Notes under the pieces: generated by a model
Seen by the model: the letters and a program-made list of their open reading frames with translations, nothing else
What the model was told of the DNA's origin: nothing
The model's database searches: none
Program-made: the position numbers and the translations under genes
Shown: in pieces, positions 51,955 to 63,900 of the stretch
How the letters are laid out: every line of letters starts with the position of its first letter
Numbering within the stretch: position 1 is the stretch's first letter
From: Ariolimax columbianus
Lineage: Eukaryota; Mollusca; Gastropoda; Stylommatophora; Arionidae
Reading direction: 5' to 3'
Length of the DNA stretch: 64,000 nt
NCBI GenBank assembly: GCA_036924085.1
Contig: JAVGWX010000011.1
Location: 25,186,739-25,250,738 of the forward strand

Positions 51955-52245
51955 CAGGCATGTTCAAATGAAAACGGACCTAACTGCACAAAGTGAACAG
52001 ACGAACCATGCGGATGATGACGTCACTTCAGTTCGACAGTCGCAGAAGATTACGTTCGCTAGCAGACGAATTCGATGTGTCGCTAGGGACAGTTCAAATG
52101 TTGGTTAGCAAGAAATTGAACGATTAAAATTCGCAATGGGTAGCAATACTTCAGTTTCTTGCTAACCACCATTTGCGCTGTCCCTTGCGACACATCTAAT
52201 TCCTCTGCAGCTCGCCCAGCGCGGCCTGTAGTCCTAAGCCCAAAA
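51955..52245. mobile_element. mariner-like fragment with foldback
   Basis: CATGTTCAAATGAAAACGGA at about 51961 and GATGATGACGTCACTTCAG at 52014 both recur (inverted) beside the mariner fragment at 13.6 kb. Frame FDSRRRLRSLADEFDVSLGT VQMLV looks like a transposase helix-turn-helix. About 55 bp (52066-52120) returns in reverse complement at 52151-52212. Confidence 0.5.
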
Positions 52246-52374
52246 CCCCTCGACTACCACAGGATTGGGAACAAGTCGTATTTTGAGAGAAGAGGGAAAT
52301 AATATAACAAAATAGTTCCATAGCGGCCATTGATGAAATGAATACATGTTAAAGAATGTTAGTGGAAAATGCCT

Positions 52375-52556
52375 AAGTCGCCTATCAGGTGTGGTGAACT
52401 GTTTCTTATTTCCACATCCTTACCAGCTCTAACTCAACACCAGGTACTCATTTGCAGCTTGATAGACTTCAGCCAGTCGATATCGGGGATCGAACCCAGA
52501 CTACTACCAATATAAAAAAGTGTTGTCTAACTCTGCTACTCAGACACTCCCTGCTT
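52375..52556 (-). mobile_element. tRNA-derived SINE
   Basis: Minus strand: GTGTCTGAGTAGCAGAGTTA (A box), GGGTTCGATCCCC (consensus B box at 52489-52500), then the shared core GCAAATGAGTACCTGGTGTT. Confidence 0.75.
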
Positions 52557-52559
52557 ATT

Positions 52560-53070
52560 GTATGTTTTACATCTTTTTTTCCTATTGTATAGGCTAAATG
52601 CGTAAACTAACGTTAATGTCATGTCATGTGTACGTAAATGTGGGTAAATATGAAAACTCAAGAGATTTTCTCGGAATTCAATCGTTTTCAAGGATGCAGA
52701 TTTGTCAAAGCTTCTTGTGACTCACTACCATAGTCATTTCATGTTTGAAGACCAGGTACATGCACAGAAAAAGGGAAAAAGATGGCGCCGGACATGGTCG
52801 CAGTAGATTTCCCTCTTGATAAAACGGTGTTTTGTTTGTGTTTTCTATGATAACTCTCGGACTATTAACGTGATTCCTGGATATAAATGGGCCGACTTGT
52901 GAATTAAGAATACTAATGTGAAAGAAGTGATGCAACGAAGTATATAACAGTGTATTTTTAGTCGTGAAAGGTAGACTAATGTGTACAGTTTTGATGGGAC
53001 AAAGCGTGGCCGAAACTTGACCCAGTCAAAAGCTAGTGTCGCTACGTGCTGTATCGTGACCCAGATAACG
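52560..53070. other. No gene seen
   Basis: A/T-rich sequence; nothing recognised. Confidence 0.4.
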
Positions 53071-53074
53071 AAGC

Positions 53075-53455
53075 ATGAATACTGAAACGAAGGAGGTCAT
53101 TCTGACCCCGTCAAACATACGGTACTTCAGAAAGGAGCTCATCGCGTTTCGATCAGCACACTACGTCCCTTCAAACTCAGATCTACATCTGTTGCGTGTG
53201 CTGAAAATACACTTAACCGAGGACGCATCGGAACTCACAAGTATACAATCAATGCGAAAGACCAGAGGAACGAGAGGTGGAAGAAGAATACACAAACAAA
53301 TGCACTCAGAAACAGATACCTCAAAGCTCCACCCCAGCGATAAAAGAGAAGGGAAGGGCTACCGAGAAAATGAGGCACACGCTGACACCATACTGTCTGT
53401 ATCCGAACCTTTCACTAGAAGTCTTGACAATGTCTTGCCTCTAGAACATGTTTAG
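53075..53455 (+). other. 126-codon ORF of unknown origin next to LINE-B
   Basis: Starts MNTETKEVILTPSNIRYFRK and contains KTRGTRGGRRIHKQM at about 60-75. Arg/Gly-rich stretches of this kind occur in the leader of some LINE ORF2 proteins. It ends 55 bp before LINE-B frames begin, in a different frame. It may be the 5' remnant of another LINE or the LINE-B leader; I do not recognise a family. Confidence 0.35.
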
Positions 53456-53510
53456 TCCGGACGAGAGAGTGAGGAAGATCCTGCGCACATCTCCCTCACT
53501 ATAAACACAT

Positions 53511-56500
53511 TTGCGCAACTCACGACATCACCCTACAGATCACACCCTGACTAGCAGCTCGCAACTGGCAGGGCCCCCAAACTGCAGCGGCGGAACAGGC
53601 AGAAAGCGATCACGAAAACTACCCATCACGCTTGCAACATGGAATGTCCGCACGCTACTGGACAACACCAGAGCAAACAGACCCGAACGACGGACAGCAC
53701 TGATCGCCAGGGAACTGGCTAGATATAAAATCTGTATAGCTGCCCTGAGCGAGACACGACTGGCAGAGGAAGGGCAGATCATAGAAGAAGGCGCTGGTTA
53801 TACTTTCTTCTGGAGCGGCCACAGCAATAAAAACGCCGTGAAGCTGGAGTTGGCTTTGCCATCAAGACCAACATGGTCGACAAGCTCACAAGCATGCCCA
53901 GAGGAATTTATGACCGCCTGATTACACTGCGTCTCCCCCTAATAGGAGGGCGCCATGCAGCACTTATCAGTGCATACGCACCCACAATGACAAATCCTCA
54001 GGAAACAAAAGATAAGTTTTATGAGGACCTAGAGGCGCTCATCGCTGCAGTCCCTGAATCTGACAAACTGGTCATCCTCGGTGATTTTAACGCTAGGGTT
54101 GGCACAGACCATACAGCCTGGGAGGAGGCCATTGGCAGAAATGGTATCGGAAAATGCAATAGTAACGGACTGCTCCTTCTGAGGACATGTGCCGCAAATG
54201 AACTACTCATTTCAAACACAGCCTTCCGACTTCCTGTCCGAAATAGAACCACATGGATGCACCCAAAGTCCCGCCACTGGCACCTCATTGACTACATTAT
54301 CATCAGACGTAGGGATCGAGCGGATGTTATGGTAACGAAGAGCATGTGTGGTGCAGAATGTTGGACCAACCATCGACTTGTCATTGCCAAGTTAAACTTC
54401 AAGATCCAGCCCAAAATGCGCCCCCAGGGAAAGAAGCCACCGAGTAGGCAAAATGTCTCACAGCTGAAATACGAGCCCACGAGAGGAGGCTTCCAGGAAG
54501 AGCTTGAGGGCAGACTATCTGAGCTTCGTTTTGAAAAGAACGACATCGAAGAGAACTGGGCATCATTGAAAAACACACTCTACGATATTGCTGTTAAACA
54601 CATTGGCCCACTCACTCGCAAGCATAAGAACTGGTTTGATGAGAACGATCTAGAAATACAGGGCCTCTCGATGCAAAACATGAAGCGCACAGGGAATACC
54701 AGAGGGACACACCATCTCCGGCAGCAAAAGCTGCCTTCAATACTGCTCGCAAAGCTGTCCTGACCAGGCTTATAGAGATGCAAGACTCCTGGCTCAGCTA
54801 AAGAGCTGACGAAATTGAGATGTTCGCCGAGCGTCATGACACCAAACGGTTTTACGAGGCACTGAAAGCTCTCTACGGCCCGCAGCCCTCTAGTAATACT
54901 CCAGTTCGCAGTGCGGATGGGGTACTGCTAACAGATAAGGTTCAGATTCTTGACAGATGGGCAGACCACTTCTGCAAAATACTAAACCACCCATCGTCCA
55001 TAAATGAAGAGGCCATCCGGCGAATGCCGCAGGTGGAACTGAAGCTGGCGTTGGATGAAGTCATTACTGAGGAGGAAGTCGACAGGGCAATCAGTTCACT
55101 ATCTATAAGAAAAGCTCCAGGTTCGGATGCAATACCAGCAGAGGTATATAAGACAGCTGGCCCAACCCTCACCAGAAGGATCACTGAACTCTTCTGTCAC
55201 ATGTGGGCTGAAGGAAAAATTCCGCAGGAGCTAAAGGACGCCTCAATCGTTCACCTGTACAAAATAAAGGCAACCGTCAGGAATGCGACAATCATCGTGG
55301 AATATCGCTACTCTCCGTAGCAAGCAAGATCCTAGCTCGCTTACTGCTAAACAGGCTCAACAAACACCTTGAACAAAGCCACCACCTCCCAGAAAGCCAA
55401 TGTGGATTCAGAGCCGGAAGAGGAACAGTGGACATAATTTTTGCCGCTCGCCAAGTACAAGGGAAGGGTCGAGAACAAAATCAGGCCTTGTACACCACAT
55501 TTATTGATTTGACAAAGGCATTTGATACCGTTAACAGAGGAGGGCTGTGGATGATAATGTCTAAGTTTGGCTGCCCCAACAAGTTCATAACAATGGTAAA
55601 ACAGCTACACGAAGGCATGTGTGCTCGTGTACTGGACAGCGGTGCAATCTCTAAAACGTTTCTAGTATCAAACGGAGTAAAACAAGGATGTGTACTCGCC
55701 CCGACTTTGTTCAGCATGATGTTCGCGGCCATGATGACAGACGCCTTCAGATCATTGGAGCTTGGAATATCCATAAAGTACCGCACAGATGGCAAATTAC
55801 TCAATTCCAGAAGAATGAAGGCCAAAACCAAAGTGGCTGGCGACATAATCAGGGAACTTGTATTACCTGACGACTGCGCTCTAATAAGCAACTCAGAACT
55901 GAACATGCAGGTTGGAATGGACCAGTTTTCTGCCGCATGCGAAAATTTGGGCCTGACCATAAATGCCAAAAAAAAGAGGTCATGTACCAGCCAGCACCAG
56001 GCATGCCGTACACAAAACCAGAGACTACAGTCAGCGGGCAGATGTTGAATGCCGTAGACAAATTCACATATCTGGGCAGCACGCTGTCCTGATCTCTCAG
56101 CCTAGACGATGAGGTGGCAAGCAGAATAGCAAAGGCCAGCACAGCTTTTGGTAGAATGCGCTCGATGGTCTGGGCACGTCGTGGCATCAGCGTCAAGGCC
56201 AAACTCAAAGTCTACCGTGCAACCATCATTCCAACCCTACTATACGCTTGCGAAAGCTGGACTGTATACTATGGACATGCAAGGAGGTTAAACCACTTCC
56301 ACACAGGTTGCCTGAGGCGAATATTCCACATCCGATGGCAAGATCGTGTCACTGACATCGAGGTTCTCTCGATGGCTAACATGCCCAGCATCTATGCACT
56401 GCTAGAAAAAGCACGACTAGGATGGGCCGGACACCTTGTCCGTATGTCAGACGAGCGGCTCCCAAAGAAGCTTCTCTACGGCGAGCTGAGAGAGGGATGG

Positions 56501-56821
56501 CGCGAGAGAGGGCGCCCAAAGAAACGTTTTAAAGACGGTCTGAAGGACTCACTAAAAAGTTGCCAGATAGACATCGACACCTGGGAATGTCTTGCGCAAA
56601 ACAGATCTGACTGGAGAAGCGCAGTCAAATCGGGTGTAGCTGCCGATGAAGACGACCGTGTTGTGAAAGCCCGGAGCAGACGCGAGACGCGGAAATTAAG
56701 AGCAGCGGGAACACAATCTCCTTCTACACATCTCGTGTTCCCGAAATGTAGCAGATGTTTTCGTGCTCGCATTGGCCTGTTCAGCCACATGCGCACCCAC
56801 ACCCAACAGGGAAATCTGTAA
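53511..56821 (+). pseudogene. LINE-B: near-full-length CR1/RTE-like ORF2 (EN, RT, zinc finger), frameshifted
   Basis: Endonuclease: LATWNVRTLLD (53634), IAALSETRLAEEG, frameshift near 53850, LISAYAPTM, ILGDFNARVG, HLIDYIIIRR, then NHRLVIAKL (no RNase H follows). RT: IRKAPGSDAIPAEVYK (about 55107), stop and frameshift at 55318-55428, TTFIDLTKAFDTVNR (55495), NGVKQGCVLAPTLFS. The catalytic box reads LPDDCAL instead of F/YADD. C-terminus after another frameshift at 56048: LLYACESWTVYYGHARR, ARLGWAGHLVRMSDERLPKK, RGRPKKRFKDGLKDSLKS, and a final finger CSRCFRARIGLFSHMRTH (Cx2Cx12Hx3H). About 3.3 kb, with at least four frame breaks; ends near (ATT)n at 56866. Found without a recognisable ORF1. Confidence 0.88.
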
Positions 56822-57074
56822 CAAGGATGATGTCGGCGGTCCTCATCGACAACGATGGACAGCTATTATTATTATTACATGCAAAGACAGTGCACCATAC
56901 ATCGCCCGGAAGAGATTGAGCCCTGCCAGGTTAACAAGATGCCTAAAGCACATCCTACACACGCTAAGTCCCTACGGCTTCTTGCGGTTAGGGAAACGAC
57001 AAGACTCAGCAGAGTCTTCTAAACCAGAATAATGACGTTAAGTTAAATTACGTTAAAAGCGTTAAGTTAAGTTA

Positions 57075-57412
57075 AGCTAAAAAGACTAACGTCCGGTTAA
57101 GCACAACATACTGATCAGACATGTTAGTCAGGGTTAGGCAAAATATACTAACCAAGACCCTCACCTCGTCGTCCTTAAAGCCCTCCATGGAAACGGGCTG
57201 TTTTCATGGCAGCCTGGCTAACGGGGAAAGGGATCGACATGATACCCGCAGTATTGAGCGATACACAGATGAAGCCTGGAGGACCCTGATCCACCACCAT
57301 CAGCACGCTCGGAATGTAAGGAAAGCTACTGCAACCCGTCACTTAACCTCCTTTTCAGGGCACACAAAAGAGTGAACGTACCCATTGTGGGCATTCGAAA
57401 CAACAATAACAA
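57075..57412 (+). mobile_element. Element W, copy 6, unexpanded
   Basis: Most complete small copy: head GACTAACGTCCGGTTAAGCA, about 1.5 units of the 37-bp repeat (CTGATCAGACATGTTAGTCA), CCCTCACCTCGTCGTCCTTA, GGAAACGGGCTGTTTTCATG, CACCACCATCAGCACGCTCG, CAACCCGTCACTTAACCTCC, GGGCACACAAAAGAGTGAAC and tail AACAACAATAACAACAAC. Confidence 0.8.
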
Positions 57413-57417
57413 CAACG

Positions 57418-57510
57418 TCAATAAGTTAAGTTAAGTTAAGTTACGTTAAGATAAGTTAAGTTCAGTTAAGTTAAGTTAAGTTAAGTTGAGTTGAGTTGAG
57501 TTTAGTTATA
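57418..57510 (+). repeat. (GTTAA)n microsatellite
   Basis: AAGTTAAGTTAAGTTA-type pentamers with single changes; a shorter similar tract flanks the W copy on the left (57035-57080). Confidence 0.9.
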
Positions 57511-57894
57511 CTAATCCCGGTAAACGCCGCATCGAAAAATGAAATAAACACGCAGGGTCAAACTGCTGGAGGAAACTGCGCATAGACACCACAATATGAA
57601 AATCACTAAATAGACTCTGAGCTGGTGTATCACGAAACAGGAAGAACTTAAAGTGGTGCAGAAATGATGATGCATGAGGTTGTGGAGCAATGGAAGACCT
57701 AGACCACCTGGTGATCTGCCTAGACCGTCTGGAAACATGCAATACCAATTACATGTTGAGGGGGAATAATAAGGCAATTCACTGTGGTCGAACATTGAAA
57801 ACAAAATATATGACGTAGGGCACATACCAGGGGAAGTAAGTACATAACTTTATTGTGTTCCGACAAGGAGAAAGGTAAAAGGCATTTTTCAACA

Positions 57895-58100
57895 GACTTA
57901 ACCGCTGATTGGGAATGAAGTGTTAGCGAATTATGCGTCCTAAGCCCCAGCTAATGTAAGATGGAATGGCCAGTTCTGTTCCTATCTGCCGTTTAATTGG
58001 CAAACGGTAAGTCAGGTACTCATTTACAGCTGGGTCAACTGTAACTGGATGGCGGTAGAAGTTGAACCCCGTATCTTTGACCATACTAATAAACATATCA
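57895..58100 (-). mobile_element. tRNA-derived SINE, decayed
   Basis: Minus strand: GATACGGGGTTCAACTTC (weak B box), CAGTTGACCCAGCTGTAAAT GAGTACCTGAC (shared SINE core), GGCCATTCCATCTTACATTA. Confidence 0.58.
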
Positions 58101-58127
58101 GATTACGGAAACGTATATTTTGTTAAC

Positions 58128-58750
58128 GTCTCAACACAAATTTACAGTGGGTGGTGAGGAAATTGATAAGGTCACGCATTTTGAGCTTCTTGGCTCTAGA
58201 ATTGAAAACAATGGCGACTGCTCGAAAGAAATCAGAAGAAGATTAGCCATGACAATGCATAGACTGAACAGCCTGAAGACATTATGGTAGAGTACCAACA
58301 AAAGGACAAAAGCAAAAGTCTTGAGAGAAGTGTGGCAGCTTATGGCTGCGAATCATGGACAATTACCAAAACTTCTAGACAAAGAATCGAATCCTTCTAG
58401 TCAAAATGTTCCAGAAAGATCCTCAGAATATGCTGGACAGAGAAAAAGACAGATATAGACATTCAGCAAGAGTTGAGCATAGAGGAGAATTGGTTTATCA
58501 ATTCAGTGTTGGCCAGAAAATGTAAATACTTTGGTCACATAAAGAGACACAACGGACTTGAGAGAACAGTAATGGAAGGTATGGTGCAAGCCAAAAAGGC
58601 AGAGGGAAAACAAGAAGACGATGGCACAAAGATATCCAAGAACTCTTGGGTATGACTGTGGCGGAGGCTGGAGTTTTTGCAAGGGAAAGATTTTCTTTCA
58701 GACAGACTGTGATGGGAGTGACGTTCTATAAAGGACATGCTTCATGATGA
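58128..58750 (+). pseudogene. RTE-like LINE ORF2 C-terminus, 5'-truncated
   Basis: QHKFTVGGEEIDKVTHFELL, GSRIENNGDCSKEIRRRLAM, TAKVLREVWQ-type frame break, then open frame 58473-58655 (EENWFINSVLARKCKYFGHI KRHNGLERTV), ending CTTCATGATGATGATGAT. Closest to the 34.2-34.9 kb copy. Confidence 0.78.
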
Positions 58751-58754
58751 TGAT

Positions 58755-59185
58755 GATATTTTTTAAATAAATAATACGCCTTGACGGATAGACACGATTC
58801 TACGATGATGATGAACAGGGCGTGTCAACTCCCACACATGCCCTCACTTCACAACAGATATTACAAGCGCAGTGTTTGTTGAGAAAGGTTGAAATACACA
58901 TAACAAGATTCATCATTTGAAATCAGAGATCCGATCATTATTGCAAAGATATGCGAACGTGGAATCGTGCATGATTATAATGCACTCTTGAAGCAGCCTC
59001 AGGAAAGGTCTAGCAGTGCGATCAGTGTTAGATGAATCGAGGACAACAGAGGAGCGTACAATGATAAGAGCTTGCTGCACTTTACATCTGTTCTCGAGAG
59101 CCCTTGTCATTGGACGAAGCAAGCGAAGTCTGTTCTTTATGCCCTGAAGAGTGCTTTGTTAATTTTAACAGCAGCAAACGGTTGA
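58755..59185. other. No gene seen
   Basis: No supported gene or repeat between the RTE fragment and the 34-bp satellite. Confidence 0.4.
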
Positions 59186-59189
59186 GATA

Positions 59190-60945
59190 ATGTATATTAG
59201 CAGAAATAGAAAATAACAAGAAGCATAATGTTAGTAGTATTCACAATCATAAACATAACGATTGTTAGTAGAGTTCACAGTCATAAAGATAACAATTGTT
59301 AGTAGAGTTCACAATCATGAAGGTGACGATTGTTAGTAGAGTTCACAATCATGAAGGTGACGATTGTTAGTAGAGTTCACAGTCATAAAGATAACAATTG
59401 TTAGTAGAGTTCACAGTCATATAGATAACAATTGTTAGTAGAGTTCACAGTCATATAGATAACAATTGTTAGTAGAGTTCACAGTCATAAAGATAACAAT
59501 TGTTAGTAGAGTTCACAATCATGAAGGTGACGATTGTTAGTAGAGTTCACAGTCATATAGATAACAATTGTTAGTAGAGTTCACAGTCATAAAGATAACA
59601 ATTGTTAGTAGAGTTCACAATCATGAAGGTGACGATTGTTAGTAGAGTTCACAGTCATATAGATAACAATTGTTAGTAGAGTTCACAGTCATAAAGATAA
59701 CAATTGTTAGTAGAGTTCACAGTCATATAGATAACAATTGTTAGTAGAGTTCACAGTCATAAAGATAACAACTGTTAGTAGAGTTCACAGTCATATAGAT
59801 AACAATTGTTAGTAGAGTTCACAGTCATAAAGATAACAACTGTTAGTAGAGTTCACAGTGATATAGATAAAGAATGTTAGTAGCATTCTCAATCACAAAG
59901 ACAAAGTATGTTATTAACGATAACAATCATATATACTAAGTATGTTAGTAGTGACAACAATCATATAAACAAAGTATGTTAGTAGCGACGACAATCATAT
60001 AAACAAAGTATGTTAGTAGCGACAACAATCATGGACACAAAGTATGTTAGTAGCGACAACAATCATACAGACAAAGTTTGTTAGTAGTGACAACAATCAT
60101 ACAGACAAAGTATGTTAGTAGCGACGACAATCATGGACACAAAGTATGTTAGTAGTGACAACAATCATATAAACAAAGTATGTTAGTAGCGACAACAATC
60201 ATGGACACAAAGTATGTTAGTAGCGACAACAATCATACAGACAAAGTATGTTAGTAGTGACAACAATCATACAGACAAAGTATGTTAGTAGCGACGACAA
60301 TCATGGACACAAAGTATGTTAGTAGCGACAACAATCATGGACACAAAGTATGTTAGTAGCGACAACAATCATGGACACAAAGTATGTTAGTAGCGAAAAC
60401 AATCATATAAACAAAGTATGTTAGTAGCGACAACAATCATACAGACAAAGTATGTTAGTAGTGACAACAATCATACAGACAAAGTATGTTAGTAGCGACG
60501 ACAATCATGGACACAAAGTATGTTAGTAGCGACAACAATCATGGACACAAAGTATGTTAGTAGCGACAACAATCATGGACACAAAGTATGTTAGTAGCGA
60601 CAACAATCATATAAACAAAGTATGTTAGTAGCGACAACAATCATGGACACAAAGTATGTTAGTAGCGACAACAATCATGGACACAAAGTATGTTAGTAGT
60701 GACAACAATCATACAGACAAAGTATGTTAGTAGCGACGACAATCATGGACACAAAGTATGTTAGTAGCGACAACAATCATGGACACAAAGTATGTTAGTA
60801 GCGACAACAATCATGGACACAAAGTATGTTAGTAGCGACAACAATCATATAAACAAAGTATGTTAGTAGCGACAACAATCATACAGACAAAGTATGTAAG
60901 TAGCGACAACAATCATACAGACAAAGTATGTTAGTAACGACGACA
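59190..60945 (+). repeat. 34-bp satellite in two sub-blocks, about 51 copies
   Basis: Block 1 (about 59215-59870): units AGAGTTCACAGTCATAAAGA TAACAATTGTTAGT. Block 2 (about 59880-60945): units AGCGACAACAATCATGGACA CAAAGTATGTTAGT. Both have period 34 and share TCAT, GACA/GATA and TGTTAGT at the same positions, so they are diverged subfamilies of one satellite. Variants (ATAAAC, ACAGAC, GGACAC) are interspersed in block 2. Confidence 0.94.
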
Positions 60946-60947
60946 AT

Positions 60948-63900
60948 CTTCTTCTTCTTCTTCTTCTTCTTCTTCTTCTTCGTACGCAGTCAGACATTAA
61001 ACATTATTTTTTCGAAAAAAGGCTGTCGACACTGCTATAGAGCTTGTCTAGTGTTGCCACTGGTGATGGCCACATCTGCTCTCTCTGATCCTCGTATGTC
61101 TGTCAGTTTTGCAGCAAATGCTCAGCGGTCATTTTACCGGTACCACAAGGGCATTCATCGGTGCCACCTATCTTCAATATTTGTTCTATTGTGACCAGTG
61201 CGAAGTCTGAAGACCACGACCTGCTCTCTTCTGTTCAGCTGGTAATAGGCATCGTTTTTGGTGTAGCCAGTATGTTCGGTTTCCCATTTGGTCATGTATC
61301 TAGCTCTAATAAGACGTTTTGACTCTTCGTATGTCATACTAGTATCTGGTTGTGGTAGTTTTGCACCTTTGTTTGCCAGTCTGTCTGCCTCCTCGTTGCC
61401 TTAGATGTTGCAGTGAGATGGAACCCACTGCACCACAACCCTTTTTAGTGCGGACTGCTGGCATATTTGGAAGAGTACTGCTCTTAAATCATTAAGTTCA
61501 GTATTTTTCTGGCTTTCTAGTGCTGTGACTACGGCCAGAGCATCTGTAAGCAGGACTATGTGGCTTTCATTCCTTTTACCTGTCACCATTTTTTCCACTG
61601 CCGCCCTCAGTGCCTCTGCCTCCGCTCTGAAATTGCTTGTGTATTTTCCAATAGCGTTCTGTGTTGTATTTGTTACGGAACCGTCGGTGTATGCATGGGT
61701 CCAGTCCATGCTTGGATAGTTTTCCGTTATATAACTCAGGGTAGTATCTCTTCTTTCTTTTTCAGACTGGCAGTTTTTGTTTCCAATACCTGGTATATTT
61801 TCTACCACCTCTGGAAATATATGCTGCCTCCAGGTAGGTTTTCGTACAGTAGGGATGGGCTTTGGTGTGGTTAGTGCGTTCATAGGGTCTTCGTGCATCT
61901 TTGCTTTGGCTATTTCTGCAAAGTTTCTTCGCTTTAGCTTCCCATTTCCGAAATTGTTTAGTCTCTGGTGCATTGGATGGTCAGTCGAACCTTCTGAGTT
62001 TCTCTGATTGCAGCTGGGCTCTGCAGTCTCTTCTGTCGGTCATGGATTGCAGTTTTGTAATCTTTTCAAGTTCTACAATTGACGTTTAATCCATGCCTCC
62101 TGTTATAACTCTCATTTCTTGCTTTTGGAGTTTGCTAATGTTATCGAAGTTCGCCTTTGCTGCGGTTGTCCATGCCGCAATACCATACTCGAGAACTGGT
62201 CTCACTCTTCCAGTGTACAGTTTCTTTAGTATACTTTCGTCTGCTCCCCAGCTTGTGCCAGCAAGTTTCCTCATGATTGCCATTCTTTCTCTGGCTCTCA
62301 TTCGGTTTCTCTCGATCTGACTTTTCCATGTCATGCGCCGATCAAATGTGACTCCCATGTAGTTTGGGTTGTCGTTTGGCTGCAGGTATTTGCCGTTTAG
62401 ACTTAATTTGGTGTTTTAGGGTTTTATTGATAGCGAGAATATTGTACATGTAGTTTTTTCCTCGTTTATTTTGACCAGCCATGAGTTCACATGTTAGGGC
62501 CTGCTGCATCCGATTTCTTGCTATGGAGAGAATCTTTTCAGAGGTCCACAAGCCAGATCGTTTGCAAACATTGAGCTATGGACTCTTCTTGGTATATTTT
62601 ATGTAATGTCATTTATATACACCAGGAAGAGTGTGGGTGACAGTACTCCCCCTTGGGGTACTCCCTGCTCAAGTGTCACCTTTTTGCTCATCTGCCCTTG
62701 TACTTGAACTCTGGCCGTTCTGTTTTTGAGGTAGTAGTTGATCCACTTGTACATTTTCCCACAAACTTCACTTCTTCTTAGCTTGACTCTAAGTCTATCT
62801 TTCCAGACTTTGTCAAATGCCTTTTCCAGGTCCACCCAAACCGCTACTGTGTGTTTCTGTTCCTGGTAGGCATCTTCTATTTCCTGGGCTATGAAGATGC
62901 ATCTTTCCATGCCTGGGGTACAATACCCCTTTTCCAGCTTTGGTTCAAGACTGATAGCAGTTTCCTCTTTGCTGTTTGGCCCAGCCCCATCAGCATTTCG
63001 TTTGTTATCCCGTTTTTTTCCGGGAGATGTCCTTTTCTTTAATGTTCTCATGGCCTCTTCCATTTCGTTCATTGTTAATTTTGCCATCATATGCTCTTCT
63101 GGTGCCATATTGATGTTGTCGTGCCCCTTTTGCTCTTCATTAATGTCTGTATGCCTATCTGCAGGGACATCTATGTGATTCGCTCTGGCATAGTGTTCGA
63201 CAAAAGCGTTTGCGGCTTTTTTTTTCCAGTGAGCAAGTTTTCGCCCTGCTTGATGGTAATTTCTTTGTTCGACGGAGTTTCGTCATTCATGGCTCTGACT
63301 AGCTTCCATAGTTTGTTCCCTTCTTTGTCTAAGTTGAGGCTTTCTGTTTTGTTTTTCCAGCTTTCTCTTTCTGTTTTGTTTAGAGTGTATTTGTATTTCG
63401 CAGTGGCGGCTTTGGGGGCGATATTTGCCTCCATAGATTGTTCTCGCTCTGCCATGTTCCTAGCATTTGTGACTGCGTCTTCCGCTTTCTGCAACTCATC
63501 ATTCCAATATGGCTTATAGTTTTTCCTTGGCCTATCTTGGGATGGTTTCAGTGGCAGCTTGCATAATTGCTTTGCTTAGGCTTTCCACCATGGGCTTCAT
63601 TTTGTTGTTCCGTGTGTTGATGGTTTCACACAGCCTATCTGTCAGGTTTGCAAATCTGTCCCAGTCGGCTCGTTTGTAATTCCAACGTGGGAGCGGTTTT
63701 GTTTCATGTGGGCCTACTTCCATATCAATTTCTAGCCTAATTGGCCTGTGGTCGCTACCTGCCAATTGGTTTAGCACCTGGCGGTCTATTTTATGGTGAA
63801 TGTCCACTGTGGAGAAGGCCAAATCTGGAGTCGAGATGGTATGCCATGTTCTAGTATAGAAGCTAGGGCTATCCTCCGGCCTATTGATTAGATGGAGATT

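Noticed and set aside
59190..60945. Possible CRISPR array (regular short repeats)
   Set aside because: There are no unique spacers between repeats; units are directly adjacent and degenerate, in clearly eukaryotic DNA. The same holds for the 36-, 37-, 39-, 41- and 51-bp arrays.
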